A DNA stretch of 64,000 nt from Paenibacillus sp. BIC5C1. Its GTDB lineage: Bacteria; Bacillota; Bacilli; Paenibacillales; Paenibacillaceae. The notes below the pieces were generated by a model. It searched no databases. It was not told where the DNA came from and saw nothing but the letters and a program-made list of their open reading frames with translations. The translations under genes and the position numbers were made by a program. The stretch lies in assembly GCF_032399705.1 (NCBI RefSeq), contig NZ_CP135922.1, positions 4,092,001-4,156,000 of the forward strand, read 5' to 3'. Shown here in pieces: positions 53,048 to 63,460 of this stretch. Every line of letters starts with the position of its first letter. The first letter of the stretch is position 1.

Positions 53048-53233
53048 TTACAGTTGCATCATCATGCCATAGCAGCTTCAGAAACAATCCATATATTCAA
53101 ACCAAAAAAACAATTCTTATCAGTTGTATATCAGGATATCGACCAGTTTATCGCCTTTTTCGAGGGGGACTCCGACGTACGTATTAAGGTACTCCATTAC
53201 CTTGGTGAGAAGCTGCAGACCTGGAATAAGTAA
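53048..53233 (+). pseudogene. Possible gene remnant (C-terminal end, no start)
   Basis: An open frame of 61 codons ends in TAA at 53231-53233. Its last third reads like real protein (QDIDQFIAFFEGDSDVRIK, then KVLHYLGEKLQTWNK), with a balanced residue mix unlike shadow frames. It has no start codon with a binding site and no promoter. I do not recognise the family. It may be the tail of a lost gene between the ribose operon and the exporter. The rest of the 53.0-53.4 kb gap shows only a terminator. Confidence 0.3.
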
Positions 53234-53334
53234 ACGGATTGTAGGGGATTCTCTTTTTAAAGGATCATCGTGGTTTTCGGAAATCGAACTGAATATAAGC
53301 TAACCTTTTCAACTCTGGATTGAACTGAAAACAA

Positions 53335-53359
53335 AAAAGCCGCTAAATCAGCGACTTTT
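53335..53359 (-). terminator. Terminator of the exporter gene
   Basis: A 10-bp stem (53335-53344 with 53350-53359), fully paired only in minus-strand RNA, is followed there by a U-run. It lies 25 bp past the exporter stop. Confidence 0.75.
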
Positions 53360-53384
53360 AAATGGAGCATTGTTTTGTCCAATG

Positions 53385-54848
53385 CTAGTTCAAGCGATTG
53401 ACCACTACTCTTTTGATGAAAAGGGAAAGCACAAACCCAACAAAGGCAATGATCATGCCAAATATGAACGCATCCTGTACACCGGCAGTCATTGAAAGCG
53501 GGATAAGTGAAGAGTCGTTTGGATTCGTTGCCTGACTCATATATTTGGCTTGTCCATTACTCATCACGCTTACCGCAACAGCTGTACCAATCGCACCAAA
53601 TACCTGCTGCATTGTGTTGATGATTGCCGTTCCGTGCGGATAAAGCTGCGGTGGAAGCTGGTTGAGGCCATTCGTTTGGGCAGGCATCATGATCATTGAA
53701 ACGCCGATCATCATAATAACATGAACCATGATAATAAAGGCCACCGAGGAAGCAAGGGTAACGCCAGAGAACAACCAGAGTGCCACAGCTATTAAGACGA
53801 TCCCAGGAAGAACGATCCATTTGGGGCCATATTTATCGAACAGCCTGCCCATAATCGGAGCCAAAAGTCCGTTCAATGCACTCGCGGGCAACAGGATCAG
53901 ACCTGCGCTAAGCGTGGAGAACGCAAGGCCTACTTGCAGGTACATTGGCAGTACGAGCATCGAGGACAAGATGACCATCATGCAAAGTGCAACCATTAGC
54001 GCACCAATTGTAAACATCGGGTACTTAAAGGCGCGCAGATCAAGCAGCGGATTGGGTATTTTCAACTGTCGAATTGTGAAAAGAATAAGCGCAACAAGAC
54101 CGATTGCGAGGGAGATGACTACAGTAGAACTGGTCCATCCCCCAGCCCCTTCCCCAGCGCTGCTGAAACCATAAACAATACCTCCAAAGCCTAGGGTCGA
54201 CAACAACATGGACAGTAAATCAATACGCGGCTTGGTCGTTTCAGAAACATTTTGCATCGTGAGAATTCCAATGATAAGAGCCATGACAAGAAAAACAAAT
54301 GAAAGCCAAAAGATATAATGCCAGTTCAGCGCTTCAATGAGCAAACCGGCAATTGTCGGCCCGACCGCAGGGGCGAACATGATAACGAGTCCAACCAGTC
54401 CCATGGCTGCACCGCGCTTTTCGACCGGAAAAATGAGCAGTATCGTATTAAACATAAGTGGTAGTAACAGCGCGGTACCTACTGCCTGAATAATACGCGA
54501 AACCATTAATACACCGAAACTTGAAGCAACGGCTCCAATCAGAGTACCGAGACATGAAAATAGAAGTGACGTTATGAACAGTTGTCTTGTTGTAAAACGC
54601 TGCATTAACAGTCCTGATAGCGGAACGAGTACCCCCATGGTCAGCAAATAGCCTGTTGTCAGCCATTGAATGGTCGCCGATCCAATGTTGAAGATCTGCA
54701 TCAAATCGGTAAGCGCTACGTTTAACGCCGTTTCACCGAACAGACCGATAAACCCACTCATCAAAAAAGCGAGAACGATTGGAAATACTCTAATGTCTTT
54801 CTTGACTGCTTTAATTCCAGCATCGGATGTGGCTGTAGAAGCTCGCAT
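53385..54848 (-). CDS. DHA2-family (EmrB-like) major facilitator exporter
   Basis: The 487-residue protein has 14 membrane helices and DHA2 motifs: ATIQWLTTGYLLTMGVLVPLSG (motif D1 region), MVSRIIQAVGTALLLPLMFN, and MGLVGLVIMFAPAVGPTIAGLLIEALNWHYIFW (motif C and following). Such pumps use the proton gradient to export drugs or siderophores. AAGGAGTG precedes the ATG. A Fur box lies about 80 bp upstream, in a region homologous to that of the monooxygenase operon at 2.6 kb. Export of a siderophore or related chelate is inferred from this control. Confidence 0.92.
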   Translation of the reverse strand: MRASTATSDAGIKAVKKDIRVFPIVLAFLMSGFIGLFGETALNVALTDLMQIFNIGSATIQWLTTGYLLTMGVLVPLSGLLMQRFTTRQLFITSLLFSCLGTLIGAVASSFGVLMVSRIIQAVGTALLLPLMFNTILLIFPVEKRGAAMGLVGLVIMFAPAVGPTIAGLLIEALNWHYIFWLSFVFLVMALIIGILTMQNVSETTKPRIDLLSMLLSTLGFGGIVYGFSSAGEGAGGWTSSTVVISLAIGLVALILFTIRQLKIPNPLLDLRAFKYPMFTIGALMVALCMMVILSSMLVLPMYLQVGLAFSTLSAGLILLPASALNGLLAPIMGRLFDKYGPKWIVLPGIVLIAVALWLFSGVTLASSVAFIIMVHVIMMIGVSMIMMPAQTNGLNQLPPQLYPHGTAIINTMQQVFGAIGTAVAVSVMSNGQAKYMSQATNPNDSSLIPLSMTAGVQDAFIFGMIIAFVGFVLSLFIKRVVVNRLN

Positions 54849-54924
54849 TATTTACACTCCTTTAGTTCTGTTGTGAATCTCCCCAACCCACCATTCTCCA
54901 AAAAATTGTTGTGTCCAGTAAACT

Positions 54925-54943
54925 AATAATGATTCTCATTATC
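54925..54943. promoter_or_regulatory. Fur box of the exporter gene
   Basis: AATAATGATTCTCATTATC is identical over 19 bp to the box at 2614-2632 and matches the Fur consensus at 17 of 19 positions. It lies about 80 bp before the exporter's ATG. Confidence 0.88.
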
Positions 54944-54978
54944 GATATACACAGTGTAGCAATTGCTCCTACAAATGA

Positions 54979-55028
54979 AAATACACAAATTCCAAAAACG
55001 ATATGTATAATTATCTAATTCAAGCTTG
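54979..55028. promoter_or_regulatory. Conserved activator-like site, copy B
   Basis: This block matches 2666-2715 at 40 of 50 positions. On the minus strand it holds TTATACATAT and TTGTGTATTT, again 22 bp apart. The distance to the Fur box differs from copy A by only 2 bp. It may bind an AraC-type activator. The remaining gap to 55273 shows a lone TATAAT at 55085-55090, a possible promoter for the MaoC gene. Confidence 0.55.
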
Positions 55029-55273
55029 AAACTGTTTTCATTGAAGCCATAAAATCCTGTGTTTTAGCAAAATGATATATGGAGTATAATCAAATGTTCA
55101 CCCAGTTGATCCATGTTTAAATTCTTAATATTTTTTGTGGGCACTAAAGAATTCAATAGTTTCGGTGCAACCCTACATGGTTTTAATTGGATACTAAGAT
55201 ACAAGTTCTAGGTGAGTATTGCTTGCCTTAAATTCGACTTATCCTTTAGAGTAGAAAATGGAGGTGTACATCA

Positions 55274-55699
55274 TTGAAATTTAACAAGTATGTAATAGGC
55301 GAAACCTATAGAACAGAGTCTATTCAATTGTCAAAGAAGGATATTATTGATTTTGCAAAAATTTACGACCCTCAATATATGCATATAGATGAGAAAAAAG
55401 CAAAAGAAGGCCGCTTCGGCAGCCTCATTGCTTCGGGTATGCAGACGATGAGCACATCTTTCAAACTTTGGGTGGAACTCGGGATATATGGAGAAGATGT
55501 TGTTGCAGGTACGGGCATGAATAACATTAAGTTTATCAAACCTGTGTTTCCAGATGATGAAATCAGTGTTGTCTCAGAAGTGATTGAATTGTCCCCAAGA
55601 AGGAGTAGTGGTGGAATTGTCACCGTGCTGCTCACTACCTTCAACCAAAATAATGAAAAGGTCTTTCAGGCAGAATTAAGTGCTCTGATTAGCAATTGA
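55274..55699 (+). CDS. MaoC-family hot-dog dehydratase
   Basis: The 141-residue protein is a single hot-dog domain with the hydratase motif DFAKIYDPQYMHIDEKKAKEGRFGSLIASGM, including the catalytic Asp and His of (R)-specific enoyl-CoA hydratases. NIKFIKPVFPDDEI is the second family block. It likely hydrates a trans-2-enoyl thioester. The start is TTG at 55274, with GGAGG nine bases upstream. It stands alone and converges on the phosphotransferase gene. Confidence 0.85.
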   Translation: MKFNKYVIGETYRTESIQLSKKDIIDFAKIYDPQYMHIDEKKAKEGRFGSLIASGMQTMSTSFKLWVELGIYGEDVVAGTGMNNIKFIKPVFPDDEISVVSEVIELSPRRSSGGIVTVLLTTFNQNNEKVFQAELSALISN

Positions 55700-55752
55700 T
55701 TTTTGATTTTTTGTACAATTCGTTTCCGTTGTTGACTTTGAAAATAAAAAAC

Positions 55753-55780
55753 GATCGCACATCAGGTCTGATGCGCGATC
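55753..55780 (-). terminator. Terminator of the phosphotransferase gene
   Basis: A 12-bp stem (55753-55764 with 55769-55780) pairs fully only in minus-strand RNA, where one pair is G-U. Six U follow. It lies 17 bp past the stop codon. Confidence 0.8.
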
Positions 55781-55796
55781 ACTGCATTCGTGTATT

Positions 55797-58424
<2,628 letters not shown>

Positions 58425-58451
58425 CTAACCAATAAATTGAGAAAAAAACAT

Positions 58452-58600
58452 TTGACAAAGAGTTTACCGCCATGATAAGATTTAAATATAAGATAAGATA
58501 TTTATGTCTGCGATATCAAAAGAAATGTAATCTGATTATAACATTGTGTTTATTTATATACAATATCGAAGAACTTGGGATAATTGCCCAGGTTCTTTTT
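58452..58600 (+). ncRNA. Candidate antisense RNA over the phosphotransferase leader
   Basis: A plus-strand promoter TTGACA (58452-58457), 18-bp spacer and TAAGAT (58476-58481) stands alone. A terminator-like hairpin with six U follows at 58569-58597. The transcript of about 110 nt contains only an 8-codon frame and would be complementary to the 5' leader of the phosphotransferase mRNA. No gene follows on this strand. It is a prediction from signals only. Confidence 0.4.
58535..58563 (-). promoter_or_regulatory. Promoter of the phosphotransferase gene
   Basis: On the minus strand TTGTAT (58563-58558) and TATAAT (58540-58535) are spaced by 17 bp, and TG precedes the -10 by one base, making it an extended -10. 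The leader to the ATG at 58412 is about 115 nt. Confidence 0.7.
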
Positions 58601-58700
58601 TGATTCAAATATTATTAATAGCCTATCAAAACATGGCTCTCCTCAACCAGATTACTTTCGTGCAGCATGGTTATGTATCACAGATGTAGAAGACACCAAA

Positions 58701-58740
58701 AAAAAGCAACCTGCCCTCATATGAGGGCAGGCTGCTTTTT
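58701..58740. terminator. Bidirectional terminator after the histidine kinase
   Basis: A 20-bp palindrome with one mismatch pair (58701-58720 with 58721-58740) has A and U feet, so it works on both strands. It lies 33 bp past the kinase stop. Confidence 0.88.
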
Positions 58741-58772
58741 TCGGTAATGGCACTTTAAAGACAGTAAACAAT

Positions 58773-60512
58773 TCAACAGGGTAACAAGATCTCAATTTTC
58801 GTACCTTGCCGGATTTTGGATTGTACATGAATTTCTCCGCCGTGTGCTTCCACGATCGTTTTGGCAATGCTCATCCCAAGTCCAGAGCCAGCCGTCGATT
58901 CCTCTGTATTTGTTCCCCGATAATAACGATTGAACAAATGCTGCAGCGTTTCCTCGTCCATCCCTTTGCCATTATCGAATACGCGGATACATGCCTTATT
59001 GTTCATTCTGCCGATGGAAACGGTCACGTTCACGCCTGGGGGGTTATGCTTCACGGCGTTGGACAGCAAGTTATCCATTAACCGCAGCAACCAGGTTTCA
59101 TCAGCCTGTACCCACAAGGGACGCTCCTCTCCAACGTAGTGAAACTGGTATTCAGATAGCGTAGCGTCATTGACATACTTCAGCACGGAGCAACGCACCA
59201 GCTCAACCAAATCGATTTTCCTAAGCTCCATAATCGAATCACCTTGCTTGAGCTGATGGATCATGGAAAAGTCAGAGATCAACTCAAGCATGTAATCCCC
59301 CTTTTCCCGGATCGTCGCCCCCATGGTACGCATCTCTTCTTGGCTCCATTGTTCCGGTAAACTCTCAAGCATATATCCATAACCTTGAATGGTGGACAGA
59401 GGGGTTCGCAGATCATGTGAAATTCCTGACATCCACTCTCTTTGATCTTTCTCCAGCCGCTCGCGCTCCTTCTCGGTTTGGGCCAATTGATCAGCCATTT
59501 GATAGAAGGATTCAATGACTTCCTTATAGAGCCTGTAGCGGTTTCGCATCGTGCCATTGGAGCGGAATATCTTGCGTTTGTCCTTGGCGGTAAGTACCTG
59601 ATCATACTGCCCACGCCCCATACGTTCGAACCAGCCTGCGAACAAAATTAGTGGCTGACCGTAACGGTAGCCATGCCAGACCGATAAGGGTACTGCCAAG
59701 AGAAGAGCTAGACCTGCAAACCACATGAGTCCGCGTGTTGCCGTATCCATCGCCGGATGTTTCAAAGGACCACCCGCTGGATTGCGCGTATAAAGAATCC
59801 AGGTCATTCCACTACGCTGGTCCCGATGGGCTACAATATTCGTATCATAGTTGCTGGGCGATTGCTGGATTGCCAGAATGTCCAGTGGACGGTAGCCCTT
59901 CTGCAAATAAGTTTCATCACCGATGGCTTGTTCTGCATGACCAGAGGAATTGATTACCTGGAGATAACTGCCGGTTTCACGCAGTCGCTGATCCAGAAAG
60001 GGAAGCTTTTCGCTAGACACCCTCCCTTGTTGCCCATATTCGTGGAACCAGGCCATGAGCTGATCAAGATCAGAACTTTGGTAGCCAAGGACATACAGAA
60101 CCGGCACATTAAAGGCAAAGTTCAGATGAGTTTGAACAGCATATGTCCCAAGTGTCCGTGTCTCCTGAATATCGAGCAGTTGGGCGATAGAGTACGATGG
60201 CGACAGCCCATCATACGAATTTGTATTTACTTCGTAGATGACGTCCCCTTCGGCATTTACAACCTGCATCCACATTCCTTTTTCCTCAATGAGCTTATCC
60301 CACTTGGGGGAGATCTGAATGGTCCCGTCCTTTGAAGAAGCTTCTTGAGCAATCAGTTGTAAGGCACCTACTGGAAAGTTCCGGCGCAACTCACTATTGG
60401 TCGTGTTTTGAAAGTATATAATGCAAGCAATGAGAGTAATGGCCAGAATGATCAGGGCATAAAAGATCAATTGATACGTGAAGTGGAATGTCATGCGCTG
60501 TTGTATCTTCAT
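58773..60512 (-). CDS. Sensor histidine kinase
   Basis: The 579-residue kinase has two membrane helices (about 14-36 and 253-274) around an extracellular domain of about 215 residues. A linker, a HisKA domain with SHDLRTPLSTIQGYGYML and an HATPase domain (LLSNAVKHN, VFDNGKGMDEETL, GSGLGMSIAKTIVEAHGG) follow. It autophosphorylates on the His of the first motif and passes phosphate to the regulator encoded just upstream. The two genes overlap by 4 bp. The signal is unknown. Confidence 0.93.
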   Translation of the reverse strand: MKIQQRMTFHFTYQLIFYALIILAITLIACIIYFQNTTNSELRRNFPVGALQLIAQEASSKDGTIQISPKWDKLIEEKGMWMQVVNAEGDVIYEVNTNSYDGLSPSYSIAQLLDIQETRTLGTYAVQTHLNFAFNVPVLYVLGYQSSDLDQLMAWFHEYGQQGRVSSEKLPFLDQRLRETGSYLQVINSSGHAEQAIGDETYLQKGYRPLDILAIQQSPSNYDTNIVAHRDQRSGMTWILYTRNPAGGPLKHPAMDTATRGLMWFAGLALLLAVPLSVWHGYRYGQPLILFAGWFERMGRGQYDQVLTAKDKRKIFRSNGTMRNRYRLYKEVIESFYQMADQLAQTEKERERLEKDQREWMSGISHDLRTPLSTIQGYGYMLESLPEQWSQEEMRTMGATIREKGDYMLELISDFSMIHQLKQGDSIMELRKIDLVELVRCSVLKYVNDATLSEYQFHYVGEERPLWVQADETWLLRLMDNLLSNAVKHNPPGVNVTVSIGRMNNKACIRVFDNGKGMDEETLQHLFNRYYRGTNTEESTAGSGLGMSIAKTIVEAHGGEIHVQSKIRQGTKIEILLPC

Positions 60513-61243
60513 TGCTCCTGAAGCTCCTTCGACAGCTTGTAGCCGAGCCCGCGTACAGTGAGCAGCAATCTTGGATTTCCTGGATCGCTCTCGATCTTCT
60601 CTCGTATGCGCCGAATATGTACCATTACCGTGGAGTCATCTCCCTGTCCGTTGATCCCCCACACCTGATCGTAGAGCTGTGTTTTGGAAAATACGACCCC
60701 TGGAAACTTGCAGAAATGCAGCAGTAGATGGAAAACCTGTGCAGGACAAGGGACAGGCTGTCCCTCCACGATTAACTCACCTTCCGCCTCATTCACGGTG
60801 AAGCGGCCGAATCGGTAAACCCCTGGTTCAGGACGCTTCACCTGACTCACAGTTGGAGTTTCAGGCTCCAAACGGCGTATGCGCGCCTGAATTCTTGCAG
60901 CTACCTCCAAAGGATTGAAGGGCTTGGTAATATAATCGTCCCCGCCCATGGCGAATCCCCTCAGCACATCGAGATCGGATGCCTTAGCCGTCAGAAATAA
61001 AATATGCGGATTTCCGTATTCACGAAGCTTGGAGCAGAGCTCCAGACCACTCCCGTCCGGGAGCGTGATGTCGAGCAGGACGATATCCGGGGAAACCCGC
61101 TTCACCAGATCGAGAGCTTCCGCACAGGTGGAGGCATCGTACAGCTGATGAAACCCTGCCCTGCGAAGCACCATTTGCAGCATGGTGACTATCGAGGGTT
61201 CGTCGTCGACAATTGCGATTTTAATATCCGTTTGATTAGTCAT
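60509..61243 (-). CDS. OmpR/PhoB-family response regulator
   Basis: The 244-residue regulator has a receiver domain (IKIAIVDDEPSI with the acidic pair, phosphoacceptor Asp in DIVLLDITLPDGSG, Lys of DDYITKPF). A winged-helix domain follows (VFHLLLHFCKFPGVVFSKTQLYDQVWG, VMVHIRRIREKI, LLTVRGLGYKL). ATG at 61243 gives the normal start; an in-frame ATG at 61261 adds six residues. It is co-transcribed with the kinase. An inverted repeat upstream (61281-61339) may be its own binding site. Confidence 0.92.
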   Translation of the reverse strand: MTNQTDIKIAIVDDEPSIVTMLQMVLRRAGFHQLYDASTCAEALDLVKRVSPDIVLLDITLPDGSGLELCSKLREYGNPHILFLTAKASDLDVLRGFAMGGDDYITKPFNPLEVAARIQARIRRLEPETPTVSQVKRPEPGVYRFGRFTVNEAEGELIVEGQPVPCPAQVFHLLLHFCKFPGVVFSKTQLYDQVWGINGQGDDSTVMVHIRRIREKIESDPGNPRLLLTVRGLGYKLSKELQEQ

Positions 61244-61280
61244 CGTTTTCACCCATTTCATAGTAGCATACTCACATTAA

Positions 61281-61339
61281 CAGAACCTAAACGGCTTGGG
61301 CAAACTTAAACGATTGTTCAGCAACTCGTTTAGGCTCTG
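61281..61339. promoter_or_regulatory. Inverted repeat upstream of the two-component operon
   Basis: Arms of 13 bp (61281-61293 and 61327-61339) match at 12 positions and are 33 bp apart. A further TTAAACG copy lies between them. The core CTAAACG repeat may be bound by the response regulator for autoregulation of the divergent region. Confidence 0.4.
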
Positions 61340-61414
61340 TTTCAATAACGCTGTTAGCATAGGAAATGAGATTCTGATTCGCAACAAATCTACTTTATTT
61401 TAGGAGGAAAACAT

Positions 61415-61726
61415 TTGCTAATTACAACAACACCAATAATTGAAGGTTCCCCAGTCAGACAGTATATCGGCGTTGCAACAGGTGAAGTCATCATCGCTGC
61501 CAATGTCGGTAGAGACTTTCTCGCTTCATTTAGAGATCTTGTAGGCGGCCGTTCTCGTACCTATGAGAACAAGCTAAGGGAAGCAAGAGACGCTGCCTTT
61601 GAAGAAATAACCGAGCAAGCCGCACAGATGGGAGCCAATGCCGTAATCGGTGTGGATCTGAATTACGAGGTTGTCCGTCAAGGTATGCTCATGGTTGCTG
61701 TAAGCGGAACGGCAGTTATTATTTAG
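61415..61726 (+). CDS. YbjQ/UPF0145-family protein
   Basis: The 103-residue protein matches the YbjQ (UPF0145) family over its full length: ITTTPIIEGSPVRQYIGVATGEVI, RDFLASFRDLVGGRSRTYE and AAQMGANAVIGVDLNYEVV. The family forms ring oligomers and is described as heavy-metal-binding-like, but its cellular role is not settled. The start is TTG at 61415, preceded by AGGAGG. It diverges from the response-regulator operon and may be one of its targets. Confidence 0.9.
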   Translation: MLITTTPIIEGSPVRQYIGVATGEVIIAANVGRDFLASFRDLVGGRSRTYENKLREARDAAFEEITEQAAQMGANAVIGVDLNYEVVRQGMLMVAVSGTAVII

Positions 61727-61735
61727 GCATTCAAA

Positions 61736-62226
61736 CTAACCAAAATATAAGTCTATTAATTTTTGGTCATCTATTTCATCCGATAAATCAATAAAGTATT
61801 GTTGTTGCCACTTTTGTGTTTGCACAGCTGATTTATTTAACTCTTTTTCCCAAGAAGGGTAAACTCTAATAGCCATCTTCCCTTTAGTGTCATTGTTTTT
61901 CAAAATTCCTTTTTCGAGTAATTTAGATTTTGGAAAAACGAACTGTCCCTTCATATTTCCATTTATAATTGAGATTATTAGTTTGTCTGGACTTTCGAAA
62001 AAGGAGTACGGTTGATTTTGATTGTTTTCGTCTTTTTCCCAAAATACAACAAAAAAACCTTTTTTCTTTGGAGTTAATTTGGCGAGGCGACTTCGATATT
62101 TATAATCTCCAATATAGATAATCATTCCTTCATATTCTCTATTATGTTTTCTTCAATAATGCAGGTAATCTCTATATTTTCAAAGTTAGCAAGTATGCTA
62201 TCTATTAGCTCTTTAGATTTAAACAT
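61736..62226 (-). pseudogene. mepB-like: mepB-like gene split by a frameshift
   Basis: Two frames together match MepB over its full length of about 160 residues. The first, ATG 62226 to TGA 62122 (34 codons, GAGGGG before ATG), gives MFKSKELIDSILANFENIE. The second, ATG 62125 to 61736 (129 codons), gives YKYRSRLAKLTPKKKGFF, MKGQFVFPKSKLLEKGIL and MAIRVYPSWEKE. Adding one A to the A-run at 62147-62150 joins them in one frame. The frames overlap as ATGA, so the second could still be translated by coupling. MepB is a small protein of unknown biochemical function first named beside mepA. Frameshift or sequencing error cannot be told apart here. Confidence 0.72.
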
Positions 62227-62385
62227 GCTATCATCCCCTCAATCATTTTTCACAACGTTAATTATAGCCTCTTAGCTTTGTATGAAACGGAAATTCATTT
62301 TTTTGTTACAGCTACTCGCAGTTTGTGATATGGTCAGTGAGGTGCGATCAGACCGTACACATTTACATATCATGCGAGGAGAAGA

Positions 62386-63336
62386 TTGAAAGTGAATGAA
62401 ATAAAAGCAATGGAGAACCCGAATAAGTTTAGCGATCCTCTATTTGTAACGTTAGTTGCAAGTATTTGCTGCTTGTTATGGGGAAGTGCCTACCCGTTTA
62501 TTAAGCTTGGATATAGTGCTTTTGACATCCTGGCAGAAGATATTCCATCCAAATTTGTATTTGCGGGTTATCGATTTATTTTGGCAGGATTACTGCTTCT
62601 TTTCCTGTTTCGTGTCATTAGTAAACGGAAATTTGAACTGTCTGGACGGCAATTTTCAAGCTTAATATTGCTTGGCTTGTTCCAAACAGGTCTGCAGTAT
62701 CTGTTTTTTTATGTGGGTGTAGCCAATACGACAGGAGTCAAAGGTTCGATTATGAATGCGACAACGACCTTTTTCAGTGTTGTTCTAGCTCACTTTTTAT
62801 ATAAAAATGATAAACTGAGCAAAAATAAAATAGCCGGCTGTCTGCTTGGATTTATTGGCGTAATCATTGTTAATTTCCACTCCAACCTGCTGGAATTCTC
62901 CTTCTCTCTCACAGGTGAAGGTTTCGTTATTATTGCGGCTCTTATTTTTTCTATTACGGCCATCTATGCAAAGCACTTAACTGGCTCCATCGACGTCCTC
63001 GTTATTACCGGAGTTAGCCTGTTTGTCGGCGGACTGGGACTCACCATACTGGGATTACTGCTTGGCGGCCGGGTTACCCATTTTACACTTGAATCAACGG
63101 GTATCTTGATTTACTTAGTTTTACTTTCATCAGCTGCATTTTGCTTGTGGAATCTACTTCTGAAATACAACAAAGTGGGGAAAGTATCAGTGTATAACTT
63201 CCTTATCCCTGTCTTTGGTGCATTGCTATCGGCGTTGTTTTTGGGAGAAACGATTTTGGAATTCAAGAACCTAGTCGCATTGCTCTTTGTATCCATCGGT
63301 ATTTATATGGTCAATAGAGTCACCTCATCAAAATAA
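62386..63336 (+). CDS. EamA/DMT-family transporter
   Basis: The 316-residue membrane protein has ten hydrophobic helices in two EamA repeats (CCLLWGSAYPFIKLGY early; LLKYNKVGKVSVYNFLIPVFGALLSALFLGE in the second half). Family members export amino acids or small metabolites. The start is TTG at 62386 or GTG at 62392; GAGGAG lies four and ten bases before them. It is monocistronic and converges on the beta-lactamase-like gene across a long hairpin. Confidence 0.88.
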   Translation: MKVNEIKAMENPNKFSDPLFVTLVASICCLLWGSAYPFIKLGYSAFDILAEDIPSKFVFAGYRFILAGLLLLFLFRVISKRKFELSGRQFSSLILLGLFQTGLQYLFFYVGVANTTGVKGSIMNATTTFFSVVLAHFLYKNDKLSKNKIAGCLLGFIGVIIVNFHSNLLEFSFSLTGEGFVIIAALIFSITAIYAKHLTGSIDVLVITGVSLFVGGLGLTILGLLLGGRVTHFTLESTGILIYLVLLSSAAFCLWNLLLKYNKVGKVSVYNFLIPVFGALLSALFLGETILEFKNLVALLFVSIGIYMVNRVTSSK

Positions 63337-63395
63337 TATTTTTCTTTCCAAACGAATGGGGACCACCCACCTAAGACTTGGTACAAGAACGAAAT

Positions 63396-63445
63396 CTTTA
63401 AATACAAAAAGGTCGCTAATTAGCGACCTTTTCTTGTATTTAAAG
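63396..63445. terminator. Long bidirectional terminator
   Basis: Two 24-nt arms pair perfectly apart from a 2-nt bulge. The core AAAAGGTCGCTAA meets its complement with no loop, and an outer CTTTAAATACAA pairs with TTGTATTTAAAG. U-runs occur on both strands. It separates two converging genes. Confidence 0.85.
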
Positions 63446-63460
63446 CCTCACCTTTTCGCA

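Noticed and set aside
58622..58675. A 17-codon minus-strand frame upstream of the antisense-RNA terminator
   Set aside because: No ribosome site and no protein-like pattern; too short to support.
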